A stretch of DNA of 64,000 bases, from contig NZ_CP028940.1 of the NCBI RefSeq assembly GCF_013307205.1, positions 608,647 through 672,646 on the forward strand. The letters are read 5' to 3'. The notes beneath the pieces were generated by a model. It searched no databases and was not told the DNA's origin. It saw only the letters and a list, made by a program, of their open reading frames with translations. The DNA comes from Polynucleobacter arcticus. GTDB lineage: Bacteria > Pseudomonadota > Gammaproteobacteria > Burkholderiales > Burkholderiaceae. The translations under genes and the position numbers were made by a program. Of the stretch, positions 1 to 8,092 are shown piece by piece. Position 1 is the stretch's first letter. Every line of letters starts with the position of its first letter.

Positions 1-44
1 TAGGTATCTTGTGCCTTATTGATTTGTTAATAATTTCATAAAGG

Positions 45-66
45 TATCCCTACGATCGTAGGGATA
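45..66. promoter_or_regulatory. Palindromic operator, copy 1
   Basis: This is a perfect 22-bp inverted repeat with core CCCTACGATCGTAGGG at 48-63. It is the best copy of a 16-bp palindrome found seven times between here and 27.03 kb. It lies beyond the 3' end of the small peptide gene at 134-268, so it probably serves a gene that starts left of the window. There is no T-run, so it does not look like a terminator. Confidence 0.6.
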
Positions 67-133
67 ATTTTGCGGACCAATACACCAATAGATAAAAAAT
101 AAGGCGTCTAAGCGACCTTTTGGGTGGGACTTG

Positions 134-268
134 CTATTGGCAACCTTCAACGTACTCATCAGCTGTAGAGCCATATTGAGCCTTACTCTTGGTCACAATT
201 TCCGCAAGCTTGTCATCATCAATACTCAGTGTCTGAACTTCTTCTAATTCAATCATTTGTACTGGCAT
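134..268 (-). CDS. Small RiPP-like precursor peptide, copy 1 (44 aa)
   Basis: The 44-residue product begins MPVQMIELEEV and ends EYVEGCQ. A GGAG ribosome binding site sits six bases before the ATG. The first eleven residues and a DDxL motif near residue 18 match the peptide at 6616-6753, while the C-terminal halves are unrelated, and both end in Gly-Cys-X. A conserved leader with a variable Cys-bearing tail is what ribosomally made, post-translationally modified peptides show. An operator palindrome lies 93 bp upstream. No lanthionine, YcaO or radical SAM enzyme is visible in the window, so the modification class is unknown. It could also be an unmodified secreted or signalling peptide. Confidence 0.6.
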   Translation of the reverse strand: MPVQMIELEEVQTLSIDDDKLAEIVTKSKAQYGSTADEYVEGCQ

Positions 269-353
269 TTTTTCTCCAATTATTAAGCGAGTTAAAGGTT
301 GTGACAAATCGCGATCACGGATTCATTATTTATAAATAATTTCTTATGAGGAA

Positions 354-369
354 CCCTCCGATCGGAGGG
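354..369. promoter_or_regulatory. Palindromic operator, copy 2
   Basis: A perfect 16-bp palindrome, CCCTCCGATCGGAGGG, lies in the divergent gap between the small peptide (-) and the ParA gene (+). Its centre is 93 bp from the peptide start and 170 bp from the ParA start, so it may serve one or both promoters. Confidence 0.6.
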
Positions 370-531
370 GTAAATCTGATTTACTAAAGAATTTCCAAGA
401 GTAAACTTATTTATATTATTGTTTTAGGTTCAGATTTCTTATTCTTCAGATGTAAGGCTTGAATAATCCCGAATTCAAATCACTTTTTTTTACAAGTTGT
501 TCATTACCAATGATTAATTAGATTTAGACTC

Positions 532-1293
532 ATGAAGTCCATTGCGATTACTAATCTGAAGGGTGGCTGCGCCAAAACGACTACCACCATTAACTTGGCC
601 GCCTGTCTAGCAGAGCTGGGTAAACGCGTTCTTCTGATTGACCTTGACCCACAAGGAAATGCATCGCAGTGGATTGGGCAAGAAAATCAGTGTGCTGACA
701 ACTCCATGGGACTGCTCACTAGCAAATCACCAATAACAACTTTGATTCAGCCAACGATGGTGAATAACGTTGGTTTAATCTATGCCAGCCCTGAATTATC
801 AAATCTGGAAAAAGCCTTAGCAGGTGAATTTGCAACTGAGACCATTCTCAAGCGTCGCTTGGGTCAAGCAGACTTAAGTAACTGGGACTATGTATTGCTC
901 GATACCCCTCCAACCCTTGGCCTAGTAACAGTAAATGCATTAACGGCGGCAGATCAATTAATTGTGCCTGTCTCCACCCATGTGTTATCACTTGCGGGTG
1001 TTGCTCAGCTAATGGCTGTCATCGAAAAAATAAAGGACGCCTTCAATCCTTCATTATCGATTCTGGGAATCTTACCCTCACGAGTGGATTTACGGACTAG
1101 GCACTCAGGAGAGGTCTTGGAATCTCTGCGGGAACACTTTGGAGACAAAGTCTTTGGATCATTTATCCGAGAAAACGTCAAATTAGCTGAGGCACCTTCT
1201 TACAAAAAGCCGATCACCACTTATGACAACAGTGGTGGAGCAGCGCAGGACTTTAGAGCGCTTACCCGTGAACTCATGCCGCAATTAGGATAA
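532..1293 (+). CDS. ParA/Soj-family ATPase
   Basis: This 253-residue ParA/MinD-type P-loop ATPase opens with a deviant Walker A motif, KGGCAKTTT, at residues 10-18. A Walker A' region follows (LIDLDPQGNAS, about 36-46), with the Walker B strand DYVLLDTPP near residue 120. Length and motifs match the Soj/ParA class that positions DNA or large protein complexes on the nucleoid or membrane. No ParB gene or parS-like array is visible. The next genes encode a small hypothetical protein, a DUF697 membrane protein, a peptide exporter and an SPFH protein, so a role in placing a membrane assembly fits the context better than plasmid partition. That role is inference. Confidence 0.85.
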   Translation: MKSIAITNLKGGCAKTTTTINLAACLAELGKRVLLIDLDPQGNASQWIGQENQCADNSMGLLTSKSPITTLIQPTMVNNVGLIYASPELSNLEKALAGEFATETILKRRLGQADLSNWDYVLLDTPPTLGLVTVNALTAADQLIVPVSTHVLSLAGVAQLMAVIEKIKDAFNPSLSILGILPSRVDLRTRHSGEVLESLREHFGDKVFGSFIRENVKLAEAPSYKKPITTYDNSGGAAQDFRALTRELMPQLG

Positions 1294-1302
1294 GTCAAAA
1301 TA

Positions 1303-1788
1303 ATGCCAAGACCTAAAAAAACAATCAAGTTCAACCCATTGGATGAGATCCCTAGTCAGACTACTAAGCCGACGGTAGTTACTGGGGGTTTGAATCAATC
1401 TGATGAAGAAAAATTACATAGTGAGTTTACTGATAGTCCATTAGATGAAACAGTAAGACAAATAGTCTCCTATCAACTAGATGGCGAAGATCAAAGAGGC
1501 AATGCTGATCTGCTATTTAATGGCATGCATTATGGCTTTGAGCTCCCCCAGGCTGGATTTATTTCCATCCCCAGCAAAGAACTCAAGATTCAGCTCAAGC
1601 GCCCTTTCCCGATGCCGCAAGCATTAGGCGGCTTTATTACCGGAGGCCCACTTGGCTTTCTATTTAGCTTTTTGATGGGCGAACCAAAACCAAAAAAATA
1701 CTTTTTTTCTTTAAAGAGCAATCAAGGTGGCGTTATTTTCATTAGCCTAGATCGCTTAGCAGTCGATAGCATCATGCAAGTTAGTTAG
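1303..1788 (+). CDS. Hypothetical protein downstream of ParA
   Basis: This 161-residue protein starts nine bases after the ParA stop, so it is probably co-transcribed. Its N-terminal 60 residues are polar and probably disordered, with a Lys-rich start (MPRPKKTIKF). Residues 70-110 look like a compact beta fold. A Gly/Phe-rich hydrophobic stretch near 108-127 (GGFITGGPLGFLFSFLMG) could be one membrane segment or hairpin. I do not recognise the family. It may be the partner of the ParA-like ATPase. Confidence 0.7.
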   Translation: MPRPKKTIKFNPLDEIPSQTTKPTVVTGGLNQSDEEKLHSEFTDSPLDETVRQIVSYQLDGEDQRGNADLLFNGMHYGFELPQAGFISIPSKELKIQLKRPFPMPQALGGFITGGPLGFLFSFLMGEPKPKKYFFSLKSNQGGVIFISLDRLAVDSIMQVS

Positions 1789-1818
1789 TCTTTTTAAAAT
1801 TGATAAGGAGAGTATTTC

Positions 1819-2403
1819 ATGGCCAAGAATGACCAAAAAACAGCAGAAGAAGTATTGAACGATGAAATTCACACCCAAGCAGATGGGAATCAAAATATAG
1901 ATTTTCGCCATCAGCTAGCTCACCAGTCCGTTAAAAATTGGGCACAGTGGGCAACAGTAGCTGGCTTTATTCCAGTTCCGCTTGTAGACACTGCCGCTAT
2001 CACTGGTTTGCAAATCAAAATGATTAGTGATTTATGTAAGATTTATAAAGTTGAATTCAAGAAAGAGCTGGTTGCCTCCATTATTACTTCATTAGCAGGC
2101 GCCAGTATTGCCACTATGTTTTCTACTACTCTAGGCTCAACTTTTGCACGCTATATCCCTGTAGTGGGAACTACTATTTCTGCAATTACTCAACCTGCCC
2201 TGTCCTACGCAAGTACCTATGCAATTGGCGTTACCTTTGTTAAGCATTTCGAAAATAAAGGCTCACTTATTGATTTTGATGTGACAAGTACTAAAGGCTT
2301 TTTCAATGAACAAATAGCAAAAGCCAAAAAGATCTTTCAAAAAAAGAATACGGGATCTGAAGAAGCAGTTGTGGTTGACGCGGTTGTAGTTGACGCAGCC
2401 TGA
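1819..2403 (+). CDS. DUF697-like membrane protein
   Basis: This 194-residue protein has the DUF697 signature around residues 45-80: a Pro/Val-rich hairpin (GFIPVPLVDTAAITGLQIKM) followed by a helix ending IYKVEF. Two further hydrophobic stretches (about 85-108 and 115-145) probably form membrane hairpins. The tail after 165 is charged and ends in a short VVVDA repeat. An AAGGAG site precedes the ATG. DUF697 proteins are inner-membrane proteins of poorly known role, often found with GTPases or tellurite-type stress genes. It lies between the ParA pair and the exporter and is followed by a strong hairpin. Confidence 0.8.
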   Translation: MAKNDQKTAEEVLNDEIHTQADGNQNIDFRHQLAHQSVKNWAQWATVAGFIPVPLVDTAAITGLQIKMISDLCKIYKVEFKKELVASIITSLAGASIATMFSTTLGSTFARYIPVVGTTISAITQPALSYASTYAIGVTFVKHFENKGSLIDFDVTSTKGFFNEQIAKAKKIFQKKNTGSEEAVVVDAVVVDAA

Positions 2404-2442
2404 ACTGAGTAACTTTCTACTCGATTATTAAACTCAGCATTA

Positions 2443-2464
2443 CCCGCCCTAGGGCGGGATTTTT
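2443..2464 (+). terminator. Intrinsic terminator after the DUF697 gene
   Basis: The palindrome CCCGCCCTAGGGCGGG is followed by ATTTTT. It ends only 13 bases before the GTG start of the exporter gene. It should stop or attenuate transcription entering that gene unless a promoter overlaps it. Base composition differs from the operator palindromes of this region. Confidence 0.7.
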
Positions 2465-2476
2465 AACTTTGAGACA

Positions 2477-4108
2477 GTGATCATCAAACCATTTCGTAGT
2501 AGTTTGCTTGAAATCATTCAAAGCGAAAGTCGCATTGAACTTCGGCGCATGTGTCTATTTTCTGCATTAGTGGGGCTTTCTGGCGCACTCATTATTGCCG
2601 TTTTAAACCAGGCCGCAGGTCATATCATTGAAAATGAAAGTTCTACTTTCGAATTTTTTGCTTTTGTATTTTGTCTAGCTTTTTATCTCTATTTCTATCA
2701 AGTCAATAATCGAGAAAGTGTCCAATCAACTCAAGGACTGATTTATCGATTTCGTTTAAACATTATTCAACTAGTTCTTAAATCTGATCTAAGTGTTTTC
2801 AAAGTCATAAGTAAAAACGAGATCCAAATGCGGATTACTAGAGATACTCAAATGGTTTCTCAGGCTATTGTGACTATCGTGACAATTGGGCAATCCACAG
2901 CCATTGTCTTTTTTGCGCTCATATATCTAGCCACTCTCTCTTGGATAGCAAGCATTTTGATGTTGGGGTTCTTGCTAGTCACCCTATCGATATTCTTGCA
3001 AGTGGAGAAGAAGGCTACTGCAGAACTAAAAGCATCTTATATAGAGGATTCAAAGACATTTGAATTTGTAGCAGAGTTTTTATCCGGATTTCAAGAAATT
3101 AAAATGAGCTCAAAAAGAGCCAAGGGCTTTATCGAAGACCTTGTGTCATCCGCAAAAAAATCTAGAGAAACTCGGGAAGTGTCCTTAATCACACTAGGAA
3201 AAACTTTTAGCCTTCTCCAGATCATCCTATATATTGCTGTCGGGATGCTTATTTTTGTCGTACCGGTGCTATCAGACTCCTTCTCGGATGTTGTCCTAAA
3301 GGTAGCAACCACTAGTCTATTTATGGTTGGCTCGTTTCAGTCAGTCTTTACTTCGCTACCCATGATTGTTCAGGCTGAAGCCTCAGCCAAGCAATTGCTT
3401 AGTCTCAAAGACACCTTAGAACAAACCCACAATCAAGCAAACTCTAAGAATGTCGAAGATCAGTATGTGAATGCTAAGCGCTTGACATTGCATGGCATTA
3501 CCTATCAACACCAATCACTCGAAGAAAAACGTCATTTTGATCTGGGGCCTATAACAACTACTTTTGAGGCAGGGAAAGTCTACTTTATTCGCGGTCAAAA
3601 CGGCTCAGGAAAAACGACCTTAATTCGGGTATTACTGGGTCTATATGCCCCCACCAAAGGATTCATCACAGTCGATGATCAATTGGTAAATCAGCCATCC
3701 TCAAGCGCCTATCGAGATCTATTTGCAGTTGTATTTAGCGATTTCTTTCTCTTCAAGAAGCTCTATGGAATTAGCCAAGAGAGTTTAGCGGAAGGTCAAT
3801 CCTTAATTGAAATGTTCCAGCTTGAAGACAAAGTATCCATACTCGACAACCAATTCGATACCATTCACCTATCCACCGGCCAGCGAAAGCGATTGGGCTT
3901 ACTTGAGGCTCTACTAGAGGATAAGCAATTTGTCGTCCTGGATGAATGGGCAGCTGATCAAGACCCCGAGTTCAGAAAATATTTTTACCAGGTTCTGATC
4001 CCTTATATCAAGGCGCTTGGTAAAACGCTGATTGCAATTAGTCACGACGATCGATATTTTGATGTGGCTGACGAAATTATTACCATTGACCAGGGTCAGT
4101 TAATCTAG
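2477..4108 (+). CDS. Cyclic-peptide exporter ABC transporter (PvdE/SyrD-like)
   Basis: This 543-residue protein is a half-transporter fused to its ATPase. Five or six membrane helices fill residues 1-320, followed by an ABC domain with Walker A GQNGSGKTTL (about 374-383). The signature is LSTGQRKRLGL, and the Walker B region LDEWAADQDP is followed by a His-switch region (ISHDDRYF). The RKR signature and the LDEWAADQDP Walker B are hallmarks of the cyclic-peptide exporter family (TIGR01194, PvdE-like). It is the most likely exporter for the lasso peptide or the small leader peptides of this region. The start is a GTG with a weak ribosome binding site just after a terminator hairpin, so the 5' end deserves care. 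Confidence 0.85.
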   Translation: MIIKPFRSSLLEIIQSESRIELRRMCLFSALVGLSGALIIAVLNQAAGHIIENESSTFEFFAFVFCLAFYLYFYQVNNRESVQSTQGLIYRFRLNIIQLVLKSDLSVFKVISKNEIQMRITRDTQMVSQAIVTIVTIGQSTAIVFFALIYLATLSWIASILMLGFLLVTLSIFLQVEKKATAELKASYIEDSKTFEFVAEFLSGFQEIKMSSKRAKGFIEDLVSSAKKSRETREVSLITLGKTFSLLQIILYIAVGMLIFVVPVLSDSFSDVVLKVATTSLFMVGSFQSVFTSLPMIVQAEASAKQLLSLKDTLEQTHNQANSKNVEDQYVNAKRLTLHGITYQHQSLEEKRHFDLGPITTTFEAGKVYFIRGQNGSGKTTLIRVLLGLYAPTKGFITVDDQLVNQPSSSAYRDLFAVVFSDFFLFKKLYGISQESLAEGQSLIEMFQLEDKVSILDNQFDTIHLSTGQRKRLGLLEALLEDKQFVVLDEWAADQDPEFRKYFYQVLIPYIKALGKTLIAISHDDRYFDVADEIITIDQGQLI

Positions 4109-4119
4109 GTTTTTAAGAT

Positions 4120-5046
4120 ATGAATAAAATTATGAACAATGCCTTACCTCATTTCCGTGCCTGGGTTCGAAAACATACACTGAAATTCATTCTGATTTGC
4201 TTTTTCTTTTTGACAACGGCAATTGTCTTATGGCCGAAAATCCATGTCATCATCCCCGTTGGCAATGTTGGCATCCTATTTAGGCCAATCTGGGGTGGCA
4301 CTGATTTATATACAGTCTTGGGGGAAGGTATTCGTCTGAAGACTCCATGGGATAGCGTCACTCAGTATGACACCACGATTCAGCAAAAAGTGGTTACTGT
4401 TGATATCTTAACCAAAGACTTACTCAAATCCAAATTAACAGTTTCATATCAGTTTAAGGTGTATGAAGAAAACATTCCCATGTTGCATAAGTACGTTGGA
4501 TCAAGCTATGTTTCTAAATTCGTAGAGCCAAGCATCATTGCCTCAGTCAGAGATTCCATTGGCAAGTTATCGTCCACTGATGCTTTTACTCTAGACATTG
4601 CTGCAGTTCAGAGTGCCATCCGCCAAGGGTCAGATTTATCGATCATTAATTCAATCTATCCACCTGGTATTAATGATGTTCGCCTAGTTAGGATAGTGGG
4701 TATTGAATTTCAAGACTTCAGCTTCCCTAAAGAAGTTGAAGATGCCATTTCCAAAAAAATGGTCGAGTCAGCCAAAGCAGCGAGCTATCCATATATCTTG
4801 GATGCAGAGCGTGGAGAAGCCACTCGCAAAGAAATCGAGGCTGAAGGTATCCGCAAGTTTCAAGACATCATTAGGCCTGGCTTAAGTGATAACTATTTGC
4901 GTTGGCGCGGTATTGAAGCGACCCAAAAACTCGCAGAATCAAGTAACTCAAAGATGGTTTTGTTTGGACAAGGTCCTACAGGACTTCCACTCATTATGGG
5001 TGATATGGATAAGACACCAATTACTAATAACAAAACAGGTAAGTAA
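4120..5046 (+). CDS. SPFH/Band 7 (prohibitin-like) membrane protein
   Basis: This 308-residue protein has one N-terminal membrane helix (about 21-42) followed by a prohibitin-type SPFH domain. Evidence includes the IIPVGNVGILFRPIWGG start, the EGI(R)LKTPWDSV strand and the charged coiled-coil-like stretch around residues 205-250 (ESAKAASYPYILDAERGEATRKEIEAEG). Such proteins form large ring scaffolds on membranes and often regulate proteases or organise transporters. The gene begins 11 bases after the exporter stop, so the two form an operon. A scaffold for the exporter is a plausible inference. The C-terminus ends in a short polar tail. Confidence 0.85.
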   Translation: MNKIMNNALPHFRAWVRKHTLKFILICFFFLTTAIVLWPKIHVIIPVGNVGILFRPIWGGTDLYTVLGEGIRLKTPWDSVTQYDTTIQQKVVTVDILTKDLLKSKLTVSYQFKVYEENIPMLHKYVGSSYVSKFVEPSIIASVRDSIGKLSSTDAFTLDIAAVQSAIRQGSDLSIINSIYPPGINDVRLVRIVGIEFQDFSFPKEVEDAISKKMVESAKAASYPYILDAERGEATRKEIEAEGIRKFQDIIRPGLSDNYLRWRGIEATQKLAESSNSKMVLFGQGPTGLPLIMGDMDKTPITNNKTGK

Positions 5047-5063
5047 ATCTATTCCGGCTTTAC

Positions 5064-5861
5064 TTACTGAGTTCGTACGTAAAAGTTGCCCATATTATCT
5101 AGTACATATTCCGCCTCGTCTAACGACACCCTGCTGCGAATGCTGATTTGCTTATCCAAAACCTGAGTCGAGAAAGTCCAGCCGGAAGGCAATTCTAGCG
5201 ATGGAGCGAGATTCATCAGCCCATCTAAAGTAAGAGAGGAATTGATCAAGTTACTAAAAGTAGTCATAGTGTAAGTTTTGCCATCAGGGCCATTCAACTG
5301 ATACACCCGAAGCCCTGGGTTATATACAAAATGGACAACTCCAGTGACTTTTATAGGTGTAAAAGTTAGACCAACAAAGCCTTTGCGATATCTTGGATCA
5401 GTAAGGTAGCGATAGAAATAAGCAAAGTAGCTCACAGTAAGTTCGCCAGTTTTTCTGAACTTCAATCTACCAATTTCAATATAAGGCTCATTCAAGGGGG
5501 TTAAATCTTTACTCATTACAGGAATATGGACCCCAGATTTAACGATTTCAGCTGGTTTCATGAAGGTTTGCAGCTGAACAGAAATTGACACCGCCGTAAG
5601 TTTTTCGTATTCAGAGTCCCTACAATCAGCCCTAAGATCAGTTGAAAAAATAGAAAGTTTGATACCGGTGAGCTTTTTTTCAATCACGTTAAAAATGCAA
5701 AAAGAGCGTTCGAAACCCAAGTCCGACTTTTCACTGACAGATTTTTCGATAGCGAGACTGCTGCTTGGCGCATTTTGCGAGTTTGCCGAGATAGAAAACC
5801 CTAAAAAGACAAGGAAAATAATCTTATCTAGTGAGGGCTTCAGCATATATTTTGTGAACAT
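5064..5861 (-). CDS. Hypothetical exported protein
   Basis: The 265-residue product has a signal peptide (residues 1-30, ending SISANSQNA). Its mature part is rich in beta strands and has two Cys near residues 54 and 79. It converges on the SPFH gene with only 17 bases between stops. An internal Met at residue 6 is an equally good start, and neither has a clear ribosome binding site. I do not recognise the family. A periplasmic or outer-membrane-associated role fits the signal peptide. Confidence 0.6.
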   Translation of the reverse strand: MFTKYMLKPSLDKIIFLVFLGFSISANSQNAPSSSLAIEKSVSEKSDLGFERSFCIFNVIEKKLTGIKLSIFSTDLRADCRDSEYEKLTAVSISVQLQTFMKPAEIVKSGVHIPVMSKDLTPLNEPYIEIGRLKFRKTGELTVSYFAYFYRYLTDPRYRKGFVGLTFTPIKVTGVVHFVYNPGLRVYQLNGPDGKTYTMTTFSNLINSSLTLDGLMNLAPSLELPSGWTFSTQVLDKQISIRSRVSLDEAEYVLDNMGNFYVRTQ

Positions 5862-6080
5862 AAGAATTAATAATAGCTTCGTAATTAAGGATAAATATTA
5901 ACTCATTATGACCTTAGAAAAACCTTGAAATATTCATCAAATTGTCCAAAAGATGGGTGTTCAATTCGCGATTCTTATAGTAGAGTAATTTTGCTTTATG
6001 GGGCTTAATTTTTTGATGCCTGCGATATATGTTTGTCTATAGTAATTCCCATTATTTTAGTAATTTTTTAACGAGGCCAG

Positions 6081-6341
6081 ATGATGATTTTTTTTATAAT
6101 TCTTAAAACATTAATTATTGGAGCAATCATTGGTGGCTGTCTTTATGCATTCGCAAGTAAAGAGAGTATGCCGAATCAGCTGATGACAAACACTGGAACG
6201 ATAGATGCTCAAAACGGAACTGCGCAGAGTATTCCATCTACTGGTAATCCATTTGTAGTCGCTCTTCGGTTTATCCGCAATTTAATTTATTTAATTCTCA
6301 TCATCCTGATTCCACTCATTATCTTTCGCTTCATTGTCTAA
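6081..6341 (+). CDS. Small two-helix membrane protein (86 aa)
   Basis: The protein has hydrophobic helices at residues 3-25 and 62-85, joined by a polar Asn/Gln/Thr-rich loop. GAGG precedes a pair of ATGs at 6081 and 6084. It is the first of a run of two small membrane proteins, a leader peptide and a lipoprotein on the same strand. Possible roles are peptide immunity, a secretion accessory or a structural membrane protein. I know no family for it. Confidence 0.6.
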   Translation: MMIFFIILKTLIIGAIIGGCLYAFASKESMPNQLMTNTGTIDAQNGTAQSIPSTGNPFVVALRFIRNLIYLILIILIPLIIFRFIV

Positions 6342-6378
6342 ATATAAATAAAGTGTCCAATATATTAAGGATTCATAC

Positions 6379-6579
6379 ATGGTATTTTTAATTAAATTTC
6401 TGCTCTTATTCGCCCTTGTAGGAGCTGCGCTTGGCTATCTACTCAATGGCAGAACCTCAGACTCAGCAAAACAAGGGGCTGCGGGAGGCGTTCTTTTGGC
6501 GACTCTCGGCTTATTTCAACTCCTATGCTTTGGCGCCCTAGCTATTGCTGGGATTTGGTTGATCACCAGAATTTTTTAA
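6379..6579 (+). CDS. Small two-helix membrane protein (66 aa)
   Basis: Residues 3-20 and 36-64 are hydrophobic, joined by a short polar turn (NGRTSDSAKQG). The gene lies 37 bases after the 86-residue membrane protein and 36 bases before the leader peptide at 6616. That position is typical of an immunity or transport accessory for a small peptide, but the sequence alone does not prove it. Confidence 0.6.
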   Translation: MVFLIKFLLLFALVGAALGYLLNGRTSDSAKQGAAGGVLLATLGLFQLLCFGALAIAGIWLITRIF

Positions 6580-6615
6580 ATTCTTTCTCCATAACTACAT
6601 ACCATAAAAAATACA

Positions 6616-6753
6616 ATGCCTACTCAATTAATCGAACTAGAAGAAGTTAATCCAAGCACGATCAGCGATGATCAACTAGAGAGTTACTCACAAAATAGTG
6701 CAATAGTGACGCAGTGGACATGTGGAAATATGACAATTTGCGGCTGCTACTGA
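6616..6753 (+). CDS. Small RiPP-like precursor peptide, copy 2 (45 aa)
   Basis: The 45-residue product begins MPTQLIELEEV and ends TQWTCGNMTICGCY. The start matches the peptide at 134-268 (MPxQxIELEEV and a DDxL motif at residues 18-21), but the tail differs. Three Cys and several Thr/Ser lie in the last fourteen residues, which could support thioether, disulfide or azole chemistry. No strong ribosome binding site precedes the ATG. It sits between two small membrane proteins and a lipoprotein. No obvious modifying enzyme is next to it, apart from the lasso-type enzymes further right, which normally act on a Gly-to-Asp/Glu core that this peptide lacks. Confidence 0.6.
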   Translation: MPTQLIELEEVNPSTISDDQLESYSQNSAIVTQWTCGNMTICGCY

Positions 6754-6773
6754 TTCACTAGGGAACTCCTCAA

Positions 6774-8072
6774 ATGATTCGATCTAAGACTCTCGTACCC
6801 CTTAAAGGATTGCTGCTATCTGCAATTCTGACTGGCTGCGCTTCCGTTTCGCCAGATTTTTCGGATATGTCTCAGTCTTATCAAAAGTCGATTGAAAAAT
6901 ATCAAAACAATAACTTTTTACTAAATATTGTTCGCAGCTCAAAAGAGATGCCTTTGAGTTTTATTGATATACCCAGCGTCATAGGCACGGGTAATATCAC
7001 TGAAACTGCTGGATTATCAGGACTCTTTTATTCCGCGTCTGCAGGTAGCGGACTCTCTGGACTATTTACAGTGGCAGGCAGCAACGTCGCAGCCTCATAC
7101 ATCAATCCATCGCTAGGTCTTAGCCTGGGAAGATCTTTTAACTTTACTCAGTCCTCTTTGGCTAATGCACAATTTCAAAAAGAATTTTTGAGCATCATCC
7201 CTATCGAAACGATTAATTTTTTTGCAAGACACCACATCCCGCCTGAACTCATTTTCTCACTCACCATTGATAGCATTGAGGTTTCAAAGCCAGATGGCAC
7301 AACGAAGGAATATTTTAATAATCCAACAAGCACAAATTTTGCTGAATTCCAAGCTCTGATTAGGCATCTCATTCAATACGGCTTAACTACAGAGATTGTT
7401 AAAACAGAAAACGCTGTAGGACCACCCTTAGATGTAAAAAAAATGGGCCCCACTTTGCCGCAAACTATTTTGCAATATGTAGGTTCAAAAAATTCCAATA
7501 AGCTAGACTTTAAGCCGGCAGCAGAAAAAAATCCTGATCTATACCAATTTACCCAAGAAGTCACTACAGCCCGCTTATGCTTTGCGGCTTATAAAAACAT
7601 TCAGGCCGTTAGAAGTGAGTTTGGTGAAAGCATGCTCTGTCAAAATCCGCTCGGAACTACCAAGCAAAAAGTAGAGCGCTTAGGAATTACAGGCACCCTA
7701 TCACCCAATAAAGACAAAACCTCACTTGCAATCAGAATACGATCCAATAGGGATGTTTATCACTTCCTAGGTGAAGTTTTGATTGCTCAAATACAAACTA
7801 TGCCACGGATGACGTACTTAGAACCAACAGCTATTTCTATTCAACAGAAAAAAAGCCTAAATGAAGAACAAGTTCCTTTACTGGTGATCAATAAAAACCC
7901 CCCTACTGGTACTAAATCGATTGCCACGATTAGCTATGATGGCGATACCTATAGTATTCCTGCGGAAAATAATGGCTATAGCGCCTTAGTGATTGATGTG
8001 CTCTCTCAGTTCTTAAACCTGAATAAGATCCCAGGATCTATACCCGCCTCACCTGCAGTCTTGGTTCAATAA
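6774..8072 (+). CDS. Lipoprotein of unknown function (432 aa)
   Basis: A type II signal peptide ends in the lipobox LTGC (Cys 22). The mature protein opens with a Tyr/Gln/Asn-rich helix (SYQKSIEKYQNNNFLLNIVRSS), then a Gly/Ser-rich segment (about 77-125) and a domain with a Cys pair near residues 260-285. It resembles an uncharacterised lipoprotein type that I associate with other betaproteobacteria, but I cannot name a domain. It starts 20 bases after the small peptide stop and is probably co-transcribed with it. It could be a sorting or surface-anchoring partner. Confidence 0.7.
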   Translation: MIRSKTLVPLKGLLLSAILTGCASVSPDFSDMSQSYQKSIEKYQNNNFLLNIVRSSKEMPLSFIDIPSVIGTGNITETAGLSGLFYSASAGSGLSGLFTVAGSNVAASYINPSLGLSLGRSFNFTQSSLANAQFQKEFLSIIPIETINFFARHHIPPELIFSLTIDSIEVSKPDGTTKEYFNNPTSTNFAEFQALIRHLIQYGLTTEIVKTENAVGPPLDVKKMGPTLPQTILQYVGSKNSNKLDFKPAAEKNPDLYQFTQEVTTARLCFAAYKNIQAVRSEFGESMLCQNPLGTTKQKVERLGITGTLSPNKDKTSLAIRIRSNRDVYHFLGEVLIAQIQTMPRMTYLEPTAISIQQKKSLNEEQVPLLVINKNPPTGTKSIATISYDGDTYSIPAENNGYSALVIDVLSQFLNLNKIPGSIPASPAVLVQ

Positions 8073-8092
8073 ACAATGTCCAGTAACGAGAT

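Noticed and set aside
134..268. The small leader peptides as lasso precursors
   Set aside because: The tail of copy 1 could be drawn with a Gly-Glu ring, but copy 2 has no acidic residue in its tail, and neither is next to an intact peptidase or cyclase.
532..1293. A plasmid partition system
   Set aside because: No ParB, parS array, replication gene or origin is visible, and the following genes point to a membrane assembly.
2443..2464. An eighth operator palindrome
   Set aside because: The core is CCCGCCCTAGGGCGGG with a T-run, not the CGATCG-centred consensus; it fits a terminator.
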